64,000 nt of DNA from UBA4416 sp048498515 (GCA_048498515.1 JBEHXV010000005.1:62001-126000); one strand, 5' to 3'; positions 17,306 through 26,855 are shown, numbered from the stretch's first letter. Made by a program: numbers and translations. Notes: generated from the letters alone by a model not told the origin.

Positions 17306-18841
17306 ATGAGTCGTTGTTATCCTCGCATATTCTTTAGCCTTTTACTGGTAATGTTCTGTGTATGCGGCTTTTCGCAGGCACAGGTGGCGGCCAAAACCGA
17401 GGATAACGGTAAGATCGTAAACATTAAAGCCAAACGCCTGGTGTACGACCAGAGTTTGGGTATTGAGGCAAAGCGCCTGATAGGAGATGTGCAATGGGAA
17501 ACAGAGGGTACTGTGATGCGTTGCGACAGTGCTTATATGTATGACGATAAAAACGTTGAGGCCTTTAGCCACATCAGCATTATTAAAGGCGATAGTATTT
17601 TTATATATGGCGATTCGTTAAGGTATGACGCTACCACCAAAATGGCGAAGCTGAAAGGCAATGTACGTTGTATTGAAAAGGACATGACCCTTACCACCAA
17701 TTACATGACCTACGATGTTGGCAAGTCCATAGCCAGCTATTACAACGGCGGCACCATTGTAAATAAGGAAAACACCCTGAAAAGCAAGCATGGACATTAT
17801 TCCTCAGGCACAAAAGAACTGACCTTCCAAAACGATGTTGAGCTTATTAATCCTGATTATAAAATGAACAGCGATTCCCTGCGCTATAACACCATTAACA
17901 AGACCTCCTATTTCGTTGGCCCTTCTATTATTTCGAGCAAGGAAAATTACATTTATTGCGAAAACGGCTGGTACGATACCGATCGGGAAGTGTCGCGCTT
18001 TAGTAAAAACACCGTGATCGTTACCAAAGACCAACGCCTGCTTGGCGACAGTGTTTTTTATGACCGCAAAAACAAATACGGCCGGGTTACTAAAAATGTA
18101 AGGATCATTGATACCCTGCACAAATCGTTTATAGTAGGTGATTTTGCGGAGTCGTTTGAAAAGATCAACAAATCCATCATTACAGGACATGCCATTTATG
18201 GCCGCACCATAGAGCGCGACACCTTGTTTGTATCGGCCGACACCTTGTTCTTTCACAAACCCGATAGTTTGCATTCCTATGTAAGGGCTTTCAGGCACGT
18301 GAAAATGTTTAAAACCGATTTCCAGGGCATGTGCGATTCGTTGGATTATTACATTCATGATTCGATGATGCACATGTATAATTTGCCCATCCTATGGACC
18401 AATAACGGACAGGCAACCGCCAAACAAATTAATGTGATTGCAGGACAAAAAAGCGTAAAATTCTTTGAACTGAATGGTAACGCCACTGTGATACAAAAGG
18501 TAGACAGCCTGGATGAAAACAAATACAACCAGGTATTTGGCAAGCACATGGAAGGTTTTTTTGAGAACGATTCCATACGTAAGTTGAATGTGATTGGCAA
18601 TGCGCAGATCATTTATTACGTCAAGAAAAAAACAAACTACAAGGGCGTAAATAAAACCATTTGCACCGACCTCAGCGTATGGTTCAATGGTTCGGGGGTT
18701 GACAAAGCAACCTTCAGGAACAAACCCGAATCCATTATTTATCCATTGGCCGAAGTAAATGATACCGAAATGCGGCTCAAGAACTTTGTATGGCTTGAAA
18801 ATAAACGGCCCAGGAAAAAACACGACATCCTGCTGAGGTAA
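17306..18841 (+). CDS. OstA/LptA-like periplasmic protein
   Basis: The 511-residue protein has a signal peptide (cleavage near GFSQA) and the repeating beta-strand pattern of the OstA/LptA jelly-roll fold (OstA_2 type). Examples are VYDQSLGIEAKRLIGDVQWETEG, read as strand, turn and strand, followed by repeated Y.....DSLRYD segments. LptA-family proteins bridge inner and outer membranes in LPS transport; the longer Bacteroidota forms are assigned to that role by homology only. No lptB, lptC or lptD lies in the window. It is followed 122 bases later by fabG. Confidence 0.85.
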   Translation: MSRCYPRIFFSLLLVMFCVCGFSQAQVAAKTEDNGKIVNIKAKRLVYDQSLGIEAKRLIGDVQWETEGTVMRCDSAYMYDDKNVEAFSHISIIKGDSIFIYGDSLRYDATTKMAKLKGNVRCIEKDMTLTTNYMTYDVGKSIASYYNGGTIVNKENTLKSKHGHYSSGTKELTFQNDVELINPDYKMNSDSLRYNTINKTSYFVGPSIISSKENYIYCENGWYDTDREVSRFSKNTVIVTKDQRLLGDSVFYDRKNKYGRVTKNVRIIDTLHKSFIVGDFAESFEKINKSIITGHAIYGRTIERDTLFVSADTLFFHKPDSLHSYVRAFRHVKMFKTDFQGMCDSLDYYIHDSMMHMYNLPILWTNNGQATAKQINVIAGQKSVKFFELNGNATVIQKVDSLDENKYNQVFGKHMEGFFENDSIRKLNVIGNAQIIYYVKKKTNYKGVNKTICTDLSVWFNGSGVDKATFRNKPESIIYPLAEVNDTEMRLKNFVWLENKRPRKKHDILLR

Positions 18842-18963
18842 AAGCGGGAATGTTGCCTGTTAAATAACATTAAAGCCTCAAAAGGGGTTTAAAACTTTAG
18901 TGTTTTTCTCAAAATGCAATCCTGCGATAATTTGTATATTTAGGCTTTAATTTTTACACTTTT

Positions 18964-19710
18964 ATGAAACTACTACAAAATAAAGTTGCCATTATTACCG
19001 GCGCATCACGTGGCATTGGAAAAGGCATTGCCCTGAAATTTGCTGAACAAGGTTGTAACATTGCATTTACCTATTTAAGCTCGGTTGAAAAAGCAAAAGC
19101 ATTTGAAACAGAACTGGCCGCTTACGGGATCAAAGCAAAAGGTTATCAAAGCGATGCCGCCGATTTTAAAGCGGCAGAACAACTTGTGAATGATGTAGTT
19201 GCTGAGTTTGGCACCGTGGATGTGCTGGTAAACAATGCCGGTATTACCCGCGACACCTTGTTAATGCGTATGAGCGAGCAGCAATGGGATGAAGTAATGA
19301 ATGCCAACTTAAAATCCGTATTTAACCTCACCAAAGCCGTGCAAAAGCCAATGCTAAAAGCACGTAGCGGTTCCATTATCAATATGAGCTCGGTAGTTGG
19401 CGTTAAAGGCAACGCCGGCCAGGCAAATTACTCCGCTTCAAAAGCGGGCATTATTGGCTTCACCAAATCGGTAGCGCTTGAATTGGGCTCACGCAACATT
19501 CGCAGTAATGCCATTGCTCCCGGTTTTATTGAAACAGAAATGACCGGCGCCTTAGATGAAAAAGTAGTACAGCAATGGCGCGAATCCATCCCTTTAAAGC
19601 GCGGTGGATCGGCCGAAGATGTAGCTAACCTGACCTTGTTTTTAGCAAGCGACATGAGCGCTTACATCACGGGCCAGTGCATTAATGTGTGCGGTGGAAT
19701 GTTAACCTAA
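18964..19710 (+). CDS. fabG: 3-oxoacyl-[acyl-carrier-protein] reductase FabG
   Basis: The 248-residue protein is a classical short-chain dehydrogenase: cofactor loop TGASRGIGKGIA (residues about 12-23), NNAG motif, catalytic Ser in INMSSVVG, and Y-x3-K in YSASKAG. It also has the FabG-typical end SDMSAYITGQCINVCGGM. It reduces 3-oxoacyl-ACP with NADPH in fatty-acid elongation. Length is exact for the family. The start at 18964 gives the standard FabG N-terminus. It stands alone; fab partners are not nearby. Confidence 0.93.
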   Translation: MKLLQNKVAIITGASRGIGKGIALKFAEQGCNIAFTYLSSVEKAKAFETELAAYGIKAKGYQSDAADFKAAEQLVNDVVAEFGTVDVLVNNAGITRDTLLMRMSEQQWDEVMNANLKSVFNLTKAVQKPMLKARSGSIINMSSVVGVKGNAGQANYSASKAGIIGFTKSVALELGSRNIRSNAIAPGFIETEMTGALDEKVVQQWRESIPLKRGGSAEDVANLTLFLASDMSAYITGQCINVCGGMLT

Positions 19711-19714
19711 TGAA

Positions 19715-19799
19715 ATGATAAATTTTAAATTATAAATGGAAAATTACGTTATCCGAATATCATTTAAAATTCAACATTTAAAATTTATAATTTCCTAAA
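19715..19799. repeat. AT-rich imperfect inverted repeat
   Basis: The gap after fabG holds two related AT-rich blocks, AAATTTTAAATTATAAATG at the left and CATTTAAAATTTATAATTT at the right, which are approximate reverse complements. Such TTTAAAATTT-rich spacers recur in genomes of this phylum. It could be a weak hairpin or only composition; no promoter box stands out. Confidence 0.35.
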
Positions 19800-21860
19800 A
19801 TGGAACTGATCTCTAACTATCCCTGGTATTACACCCTGTTATGTTTTGTAGCAGGGTTTGTTTTTTCTGCCATGCTTTATGTAAGAGATAAGCAAAATGC
19901 CGAACGGTCGAAAGCCTTATTATATGCCCTGGCCGCTTTGCGTTTTGTGTCGGTAAGCCTTATTGCCTTGTTGCTGCTCGATGTGTTCATTAAACGCCTT
20001 GTGAATGAAACCGAAAAACCAGTCATTATTGTTGCACAAGATAACTCCTCTTCCATTACGGCTGGAAAGGATTCGGCAGATGTAAAAAACACATACACCG
20101 CTGCACTTAGTGAATTCATTCATGCCGTAAAGGAAAAATACGATGTAAGGACTTACCAGTTCGATTCTGAATCCAGGCCATCGGAAAACTTTGATTTTAA
20201 AGGCAAAGAAACCGACCTGTCAAAACTCTTCTCGGACCTGGAGAACAATTATGCCAATAAAAATATCGGCGCCATTGTGCTTGCCACCGACGGTATTTAC
20301 AACAAAGGCACAAACCCTTTGTACAGCATTGATCGTTTTAACGCGCCGGTTTACACAATTGCCCTGGGCGACACCGTTCCTTTAAAAGATGTGTGGATCC
20401 AATCGCTCAACCATAACCAGGTAGCGTATTTAGGAAATTCATTTCCGTTGGAAGTGGTGGTAAATGCCATTGACCTAAAAGATAAACAGGTGAGTGTTTC
20501 TGTATCACATGCCGGCAAGGTATTAAAATCGGAAAACATAACCCTTACATCCAACAGCTTTAATAAAACGCTTAACTTTTTGCTGGATGCGGATAAAGCG
20601 GGCATTCAAAAATACACCGTCAGCATTTCGACACTGGAAGAAGACAAGAACAAACAAAACAACACCCAGTCGTTTGTAATTGACGTGATTGATAACCGTG
20701 AAAAGGTGCTCATCCTTGCCAATGCGCCGCATCCCGATGTAGCCGCTATTGAACAAAGTATTTCGGCAGCCCAGACGTATGAGGTGGAAGTTGGCCTGGT
20801 GAATGAATTTACAAAACCGCTCAAACCCTATTCGTTAATAATCCTGCACCAGGTTGGTAATTTGCCGCAACGTATTGCAAACGAATTAAAAGCAAATAAC
20901 CAATCGGTATTTTTTATAGGCAATGAGGTGGTTAATTTTGGTACCGGGCTAAATGCTAAAAAGATCAGCGACCCCCGTAAGAATGACGCTGAAGCGGTTT
21001 ACCGGAAAGAGTTTCCTTTGTTTACAGTGAGCAGTGAATTACAAGGTTATTTCAAAGAATTTCCGGCTGTAAAATGCAACTTCAACAGTAACCTGGTAGC
21101 CAATGGCGCCAATCTATTATTGACCCAAAATATTGGTGTAGTAGAAACGGAAGAACCCTTATTTGTATTTTTTGAGAATAGCGGTGTGAAATCGGCGGGC
21201 TTTTTAGGTGATGGATTATGGCGCTGGAGCATGAGGGATTATGCCGACCATGGCAACCATAACCTTTTTAATGAGCTCATCAGTAAAACCGTGCAGTATT
21301 TATCGGTAAAAGCCGACAAGAGCTTTTTTCGTGTATACACTAAAAAGATCATTAATGAAAATGAAGCGCTGGATTTCACAGCCGAGGTATATAACCAAAG
21401 TTACGAACTGGTAACCGAACCTGATGTGACCCTGGTACTAAAAGATGAGAAAGGAAAGTCTTATAATTATACCTTCACCAAAAAGCAAAGTATGTACAGC
21501 TTATCTGCCGGTCGTTTCCCGGCAGGCGAATACAGCTATGTTGCCAGTGTAAAATACGGCGATAAGTTATATACCAAATCAGGAATGGTGATCGTAAAGG
21601 AAATTGTGTCCGAAAAAATAAACACAGTAGCCAACCACCAGCTTTTATATCAAATGGCCAAACAAAGTGGTGGCAAATTATATTATAAAGATCAGTTGAA
21701 ACAACTCGAAAAAGATATCCTTTCGAGCGACACTATCAAATCCATTACCTATTCGCACAAACAATTGACTGACCTGGTAAACCTGCAGTGGATCTTTTAC
21801 ATTATTTTAGTGCTGCTTAGCATTGAATGGTTCCTGAGGAAGTACAACGGGAAGGTTTAA
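19800..21860 (+). CDS. VWA-like membrane protein of unknown function
   Basis: A 686-residue protein with two N-terminal helices (about 9-28 and 40-65), a large soluble region and one C-terminal helix (about 660-680). The segment after helix 2 (VIIVAQDNSSSI, then IGAIVLATDGIYNKGTNP) has the look of a von Willebrand A-type fold with a partly degenerate MIDAS (DNSSS in place of DxSxS). The rest contains beta-sandwich-like regions. The layout resembles large BatA/BatB-like membrane proteins found with MoxR systems, but no such partners adjoin it. The function is unknown. Confidence 0.77.
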   Translation: MELISNYPWYYTLLCFVAGFVFSAMLYVRDKQNAERSKALLYALAALRFVSVSLIALLLLDVFIKRLVNETEKPVIIVAQDNSSSITAGKDSADVKNTYTAALSEFIHAVKEKYDVRTYQFDSESRPSENFDFKGKETDLSKLFSDLENNYANKNIGAIVLATDGIYNKGTNPLYSIDRFNAPVYTIALGDTVPLKDVWIQSLNHNQVAYLGNSFPLEVVVNAIDLKDKQVSVSVSHAGKVLKSENITLTSNSFNKTLNFLLDADKAGIQKYTVSISTLEEDKNKQNNTQSFVIDVIDNREKVLILANAPHPDVAAIEQSISAAQTYEVEVGLVNEFTKPLKPYSLIILHQVGNLPQRIANELKANNQSVFFIGNEVVNFGTGLNAKKISDPRKNDAEAVYRKEFPLFTVSSELQGYFKEFPAVKCNFNSNLVANGANLLLTQNIGVVETEEPLFVFFENSGVKSAGFLGDGLWRWSMRDYADHGNHNLFNELISKTVQYLSVKADKSFFRVYTKKIINENEALDFTAEVYNQSYELVTEPDVTLVLKDEKGKSYNYTFTKKQSMYSLSAGRFPAGEYSYVASVKYGDKLYTKSGMVIVKEIVSEKINTVANHQLLYQMAKQSGGKLYYKDQLKQLEKDILSSDTIKSITYSHKQLTDLVNLQWIFYIILVLLSIEWFLRKYNGKV

Positions 21861-21866
21861 CCTTCT

Positions 21867-21973
21867 TAAACATCCTCCGGCCTGCGGCCACCTCCTTCAA
21901 AGGAGGAATTTGTTTTATCCGATTAACAAATTCCCTCTTCCCAAGAGGGTGCCCGAAGGGCGGGAGATGTTTA
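21867..21973. repeat. Long imperfect palindrome, likely a dispersed MITE/REP-type element
   Basis: The left arm starts TTAAACATCCTCCGGCC and the right arm, reverse-complemented, reads TAAACATCTCCCGCCC. Both then run through small internal hairpins (GGCC-TGC-GGCC, CCTCC-TTCAAA-GGAGG, CCCTC-TTCCCAA-GAGGG, GCCC-GAA-GGGC) to a shared AATTTGTT near the centre. Arms are about 48 bases. It sits just after a stop codon, typical of mobile palindromes that settle in transcript ends. No coding potential is seen. Confidence 0.77.
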
Positions 21974-22079
21974 GGAGTCTTTTTCTTTATTCTGGGTTTA
22001 ACTACTATCTTCAGTTAAGAATCCTATTTTAAGGTTTTATAATGGCATTTTTATTCGCTCCTTAATAGGGCTAAATCCT

Positions 22080-22087
22080 TATATTTG
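22080..22087 (+). promoter_or_regulatory. Putative -7 promoter element (TATATTTG) for the tlpA-DUF6029-Omp28 genes
   Basis: The octamer matches TANNTTTG and lies 21 bases upstream of the ATG at 22109. Together with the signal peptide that begins there, it argues against the longer open frame from 22085. A matching TTG -33 box is not evident. Confidence 0.42.
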
Positions 22088-22108
22088 TTTTACCAAAAAT
22101 TTAAACTC

Positions 22109-22624
22109 ATGAAAAAAATATTGATCCTTTCCTCTGCTATTGTTCTCTTTTTGTCGGCTTTCACCAAATCCGAAGGTGATAAAATTCCATCGGCTACCGT
22201 TAAAAAATTAGATGGCTCAACCATCAATTCCAATACATTTTCCAACAATGGAAAACCAATTATCATTAGTTTTTGGGCTACCTGGTGTAAACCTTGTAAA
22301 AAGGAACTGGATGCCGTACATGAAGAATTTGCTGAGCTGCAAAAAGAAACAGGCGTTAAGTTTATTGCCATTTCTATTGACGATGCGCGCAGCTCAGGAA
22401 AAGTAGTAACCGATGTAAAGGCCAAAGGCTGGCAATATGAGGTGTACATTGACGAGAACCAGGACTTTAAACGTGCGATGAACGTAAACAACATACCGCA
22501 TACCTTTTTAGTGGACAACAACGGACAAATTGTATGGAGCCATAACTCTTATGCCGAAGGTGATGAAGATATTTTAATTGCCAATGTAAAAAAACTGGCT
22601 AAAGGCGAAAAACTGGATCACTAA
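22109..22624 (+). CDS. TlpA/ResA-like thioredoxin-family protein
   Basis: From the ATG at 22109 the protein has 171 residues: a signal peptide (1 to about 18) and a thioredoxin fold with active site C60-K-P-C63 in SFWATWCKPCKKE. The cis-proline region is VNNIPHTFLVDNNGQIV. TlpA-like proteins reduce or exchange disulfides in the periplasm. The gene is followed 25 bases later by a DUF6029 barrel and then an Omp28-like protein that has its own CxxC. The three look like one operon for handling thiols in exported proteins. Confidence 0.92.
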   Translation: MKKILILSSAIVLFLSAFTKSEGDKIPSATVKKLDGSTINSNTFSNNGKPIIISFWATWCKPCKKELDAVHEEFAELQKETGVKFIAISIDDARSSGKVVTDVKAKGWQYEVYIDENQDFKRAMNVNNIPHTFLVDNNGQIVWSHNSYAEGDEDILIANVKKLAKGEKLDH

Positions 22625-22649
22625 TCATTCAAATACCCCCAACCACTAC

Positions 22650-24368
22650 GTGAATAAAATCTATCATTATATTACGGCGGCATTTTGTATGGCTGCTTCA
22701 AACGTTGCTTTCGGGCAAATTGGTAACCAGTTGCAGTCTGTTCATGGAAATTTCCAGATCGACGCGGCCAATTATCAGAAAGACACCATTATTGGCGCCG
22801 ACCCCGGAAAACAGGTCTTTCGTTATAATGCCTTCGGGAACATTAATTATTCCATTGGTAATTTTACGGCAGGCTTTCGTTACGAAAGTTATAACCCTGC
22901 ATTAATAGGTTATTTACCAGGCTACAATGGTTCGGGCATTCCGTACCGTTTTGCACGCTACAAGCATAAGGACATTGATATTACCGTGGGTAATTTTTAC
23001 GAGCAGTTTGGCTCCGGTATTACCTTAAGGGCCTATGAGGACAGAGGCTTGTTATATGATAATGCCTTGGACGGTATGCGCGTGATTTTTACTCCTAAAA
23101 AAGGAATTACCCTAAAAGGTTTGGTAGGAAAACAGCGTACCTTCTTTACCTTATCGCCGGGTGTGGTAAGGGGCTTTGATGGTGAATTGAATGTGACTGA
23201 GTTGTTTGATTCCATTTTTAAGAACTCAAAAACAAAGGTCATTATCGGCGGAAGTTTTGTAAGCAAATACCAGCAGGATCAAAACCCATCGCTGGAGCTT
23301 CCTGAAAATGTGGGTACCAGCGGAGGACGTTTCGCTATTATAAGAGGTGGCTTTAATTTTAATGCCGAATACGCTTATAAAATAAACGATCCTTCATTCC
23401 AAAACGGTTATAGTTATAAAGAAGGGCAGGCAATCATTGCCTCTACCTCCTACGCTACCGAAGGTTTTTCTATTCTGTTGTCCGGTAAGGCAACCGATAA
23501 CATGAGTTTCAGAAGCGACCGTGACGCTACCAATACCGTTGCCATGATTAATTACCAACCGGCCATGACAAAGCCACACACTTACATGATGATGGCCTAC
23601 TATCCTTATGCATCGCAACCAAATGGAGAAGTGGGCGGTATGGGCGAAATACAGTACAAGGTAAAAAAAGGAACTGCCTTAGGAGGAAAATATGGAATGG
23701 ACATTACCCTGAACGCTTCCGTGTTCTACGCGTTGGATACAACCGGTTTGAGCCCTACCGGCGCCGATTCATCAAGACATTTAAAATACTCTACCAATTA
23801 CGGGAATGTAGGTGATAAATATTTCCAGGATTTTAATATCGAGATCAATAAAAAGATCAGTAAAAAATTAAAGTTCACCGCCATGTATGCCTACCAGTTC
23901 CTCAACCAGTCGGCCGTACAGTTTGGAACCCTGGATAAGGAAGAGCACCCGGATGTGACCGCGCATATTGGCGTACTGGATATTACCTGGCGCTACAAAA
24001 CCGGTTCGGCCATCCGTTTTGAAACACAGGGCTTTTTCGGGACCTATGATTACGGGGATCATGCCATTGATAAGATCACAGGCGAAACAAATATTCAAAA
24101 CAATACAGGTTCATGGGTAACCGAACTTATTGAATGGACCCCTTCCTCAAAATGGTTTGTGGTATTAGCCGATCAGTACAACTACAATAACCCGGTAGAG
24201 GCCAAACGTGTGCACTATTACTATGGCAGCCTTGGTTATGTGAATGGTCCTACACGTATTTCATTAAGTTATGGACGTCAACGCCAGGGTATTTTCTGCG
24301 CGGGCGGTGTATGTCGTTTTGTTCCTGCCTCTAGTGGTATTACCTTAAGCATCTCATCCAGTTTTTAA
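22650..24368 (+). CDS. DUF6029-type outer-membrane beta-barrel protein
   Basis: The 572-residue protein has a signal peptide (ending about AFGQ) and a body dominated by alternating strands with aromatic girdles, ending in a strand with terminal Phe (GITLSISSSF), as in outer-membrane barrels. I recognise the family from RYKHKDIDITVGNFYEQFGSG and LRAYEDRGLLYDNALDGMRV. The start is GTG at 22650; the next ATG would cut the signal peptide in half. It probably acts as an outer-membrane channel or scaffold for its operon partners. No biochemical role is known to me. Confidence 0.85.
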   Translation: MNKIYHYITAAFCMAASNVAFGQIGNQLQSVHGNFQIDAANYQKDTIIGADPGKQVFRYNAFGNINYSIGNFTAGFRYESYNPALIGYLPGYNGSGIPYRFARYKHKDIDITVGNFYEQFGSGITLRAYEDRGLLYDNALDGMRVIFTPKKGITLKGLVGKQRTFFTLSPGVVRGFDGELNVTELFDSIFKNSKTKVIIGGSFVSKYQQDQNPSLELPENVGTSGGRFAIIRGGFNFNAEYAYKINDPSFQNGYSYKEGQAIIASTSYATEGFSILLSGKATDNMSFRSDRDATNTVAMINYQPAMTKPHTYMMMAYYPYASQPNGEVGGMGEIQYKVKKGTALGGKYGMDITLNASVFYALDTTGLSPTGADSSRHLKYSTNYGNVGDKYFQDFNIEINKKISKKLKFTAMYAYQFLNQSAVQFGTLDKEEHPDVTAHIGVLDITWRYKTGSAIRFETQGFFGTYDYGDHAIDKITGETNIQNNTGSWVTELIEWTPSSKWFVVLADQYNYNNPVEAKRVHYYYGSLGYVNGPTRISLSYGRQRQGIFCAGGVCRFVPASSGITLSISSSF

Positions 24369-24379
24369 ATTACAAGCTC

Positions 24380-25264
24380 ATGAAAAAATTAATTTTAAAT
24401 TCCGTTCTTATTCTCCTGTCAGGACTCATTTTATTGGGTTGTGATTTTGTGCAGAATGCCAATCCTCCTACAAATCCATCAGGAGGTGGAAACAACAATC
24501 CTTCCATTATATACCGGAAAGCGCTGGTTGAAGATTATACAGGCCATAAATGCGGCAATTGTCCAAAGGCAGCTGATACATTGTCATTTTTGGAAGATAA
24601 ATACCCGGGGCAAATTGTACCCTTAGCCGTACACGCGGGCTTTTATGCAACTACTAATGGGGCATACCCAACTAATCTTCAAACAACTGAGGGCGATGCC
24701 TATGATCTTACTTTCGGAAATTCGCTCGATGGAAATCCTAACGGACTTGTGAGCAGGACAGATTTCAAAGCGGGTTCAACCGTGTTCATTAAAAAATACC
24801 CAGCCTGGGAAAATGCGGTTGTTCCCATTATTGCGCAACCTGCCAATTTTCAGATCAAGATCAACAATAGTTTCAATACGTCAACTAACCAGCTAAGCAC
24901 TAATGTGACCGTCAAATCATTAGGTGTAAATACGGGCACTTATAAGCTCACGGTATTGCTTACCGAAGACAGCATTGTTGCCGAGCAGCTGGATTATCGC
25001 ATAGCGCCACCAACGCCACAAAAAATACCCAATTATGTGTTCAACCATGTTTTAAGGTCGGCCATTAATAATGCCTGGGGCGATGCGGTGTTTACCGGCG
25101 GCGCGGCATTAAACGATTCTGTTGTTAAATCTTATCCTAACTTTTCCATTAATTCTACTTACCGGCCCGAAAAATGCCATGTGGTAGCGTTTATTTATGA
25201 CGCTGACGCCTCAAGCCCTACTTATTATGAAGTCTTCCAGGCGGAAGAGGCGCATGTGAAATAA
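24380..25264 (+). CDS. Omp28-related lipoprotein with CxxC motif
   Basis: The 294-residue protein has a lipobox (LILLGC, C21) and a Pro/Asn/Gly-rich linker. An Omp28-family domain follows, whose start (ALVEDYTGHKCGNCPKAADTL, split at C58-x2-C61) resembles a thioredoxin-like active site. The remainder is a beta-sandwich. The start lies 11 bases after the DUF6029 stop, so it is the third gene of the operon with the TlpA-like protein. Omp28 of Porphyromonas is a surface protein; here it may be a client or partner of the thioredoxin. Confidence 0.88.
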   Translation: MKKLILNSVLILLSGLILLGCDFVQNANPPTNPSGGGNNNPSIIYRKALVEDYTGHKCGNCPKAADTLSFLEDKYPGQIVPLAVHAGFYATTNGAYPTNLQTTEGDAYDLTFGNSLDGNPNGLVSRTDFKAGSTVFIKKYPAWENAVVPIIAQPANFQIKINNSFNTSTNQLSTNVTVKSLGVNTGTYKLTVLLTEDSIVAEQLDYRIAPPTPQKIPNYVFNHVLRSAINNAWGDAVFTGGAALNDSVVKSYPNFSINSTYRPEKCHVVAFIYDADASSPTYYEVFQAEEAHVK

Positions 25265-25287
25265 TTGGCAATAAGAATACTGTTATT

Positions 25288-25356
25288 CAAGCCCTTCAGG
25301 CTTGTATCCTTTGTTTCACTATTATTCTATTCATATTTTACCCTTTCAGGGTAAAA
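25288..25356. repeat. Two small hairpins between the Omp28 gene and hisS
   Basis: CAAGCC-CTTCA-GGCTTG (25288-25304) and TTTTACCC-TTTCA-GGGTAAAA (25336-25356) share the loop (T/C)TTCA. The first follows the Omp28 stop and could end that transcript, though it lacks a clear T tract. The shared loop suggests degenerate members of one dispersed palindrome family. Confidence 0.5.
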
Positions 25357-25386
25357 ATGTATATTTTTACGTTTTTTTAATACCAT

Positions 25387-26775
25387 ATGAAACCTTCCAT
25401 TCCAAGAGGCACACGTGATTTTGGCCCTGCCGAAATGCAAAAGCGCCAATATATTTTCAATATCCTGAAAACCAATTTTCAGTTGTTTGGTTATGCTCCT
25501 ATTGAAACGCCGACAATGGAAAACATCAGTACCTTAACCGGAAAATATGGTGAGGAAGGCGATCAGTTAATTTTTAAAGTTTTAAACTCACGCATTCACG
25601 AAAGTAAGGACGATAAAAAAGAAGCACTCAAAAAAGAATTTAATACGTCCTTAGAAAAATCATACAACTCGGAATTATTGACTGAAAAGGCGCTGCGTTA
25701 CGACCTCACTGTTCCCTTCGCACGTTATGTGGTGATGAACAACCATGCACTTACCTACCCTTTCAAGCGCTACCAGATTCAGCCCGTGTGGCGGGCAGAT
25801 AAGCCACAGAAAGGCCGCTACCGTGAATTTTACCAGTGCGACGCTGATGTGATCGGTTCTAACTCTTTAATTAATGAACTGGAGTTAATGGCCATGATGG
25901 ACAAATCGTTTGCTGAACTGAACATTCCAACACTCATTAAATTCAATAATCGTAAAGTACTAAGCGGCATTGCCGAAATTTTAAATGCCAGCGAACAGAT
26001 CATTGACATTACCGTGGCCATTGATAAACTGGACAAAATTGGCAAAGATGGTGTAGTGAAAGAATTACAGGAAAAAGGAATTTCGGAAAGTGCTATCAAG
26101 CAACTGGAACCGTTGATTGATCTCTCAGGTTCGAATGAAGAAAAGGTAGCGGTATTAAAAACGTTTTTAGCTACAAGCGACATTGGCAAAAAAGGCATTG
26201 AAGAAATTGAGTTCCTACTGAACAATTTATCAACTATTGAATTGAAGTATGTGAGCGTGGAACTGGATATTACACTGGCCCGCGGACTGAACTACTATAC
26301 CGGAACTATTTTTGAAGCCAAAGCCAACGCGGGTACTTTTACACCAAGCATATTGGGCGGTGGCCGTTACGACGACCTTACCGGCATTTTTGGATTAAAA
26401 GGCTTATCGGGTGTTGGTATTTCCTTTGGCGTTGATCGTATTTATGATGTGATGGAAGAATTGAACGCTTTTCCGGAAGAGATCAGCAGGGTATCGACCA
26501 CTAAAATTTTACTGGCTAATTTTGGCGAAGCGGAATTGATGCATTGTTTAGTCCTGGTTTCCAAATTAAGGAACAAAGGCATTAATGCCGAAGTGTACCC
26601 GGATGTGGTAAAGAAAATTGCCAAACAATTTGAGTATGCCGATAAAAAACAAATTCCGTTTGTAGGTGTTGTTGGCGGCAATGAAATGACAAACAACACA
26701 GTCATGCTAAAGAACATGGCAACCGGAACGCAGGAAGAAGTGAGCTTTGACACGCTGTTACAGCGCCTCTCATAA
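25387..26775 (+). CDS. hisS: Histidine-tRNA ligase
   Basis: The 462-residue class II synthetase has the motifs of HisRS: PRGTRDF at the N-terminus, motif 2 region KPQKGRYREFYQCDADVIG, the histidine-A motif ARGLNYYTGTIFE, and motif 3 in GGGRYDDLTGIFG with GVGISFGVDRIY. A C-terminal anticodon-binding domain follows from about residue 370. It charges tRNA-His with histidine in the cytoplasm. Length and start are normal. Confidence 0.96.
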   Translation: MKPSIPRGTRDFGPAEMQKRQYIFNILKTNFQLFGYAPIETPTMENISTLTGKYGEEGDQLIFKVLNSRIHESKDDKKEALKKEFNTSLEKSYNSELLTEKALRYDLTVPFARYVVMNNHALTYPFKRYQIQPVWRADKPQKGRYREFYQCDADVIGSNSLINELELMAMMDKSFAELNIPTLIKFNNRKVLSGIAEILNASEQIIDITVAIDKLDKIGKDGVVKELQEKGISESAIKQLEPLIDLSGSNEEKVAVLKTFLATSDIGKKGIEEIEFLLNNLSTIELKYVSVELDITLARGLNYYTGTIFEAKANAGTFTPSILGGGRYDDLTGIFGLKGLSGVGISFGVDRIYDVMEELNAFPEEISRVSTTKILLANFGEAELMHCLVLVSKLRNKGINAEVYPDVVKKIAKQFEYADKKQIPFVGVVGGNEMTNNTVMLKNMATGTQEEVSFDTLLQRLS

Positions 26776-26802
26776 ATATAACCACTCGCTATTACAAAAT
26801 GT

Positions 26803-26837
26803 AAATCCCATAAGCCAGCTTGGTTATGGGATTTTTT
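26803..26837. terminator. Intrinsic terminator after hisS
   Basis: AATCCCATAA pairs with TTATGGGATT across an 8-9 base loop and is followed by a T run; the 5' side is A-rich. It separates hisS from the convergent lipoprotein gene and may serve both. Confidence 0.8.
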
Positions 26838-26855
26838 ATGTTACAAAACGGTCAT

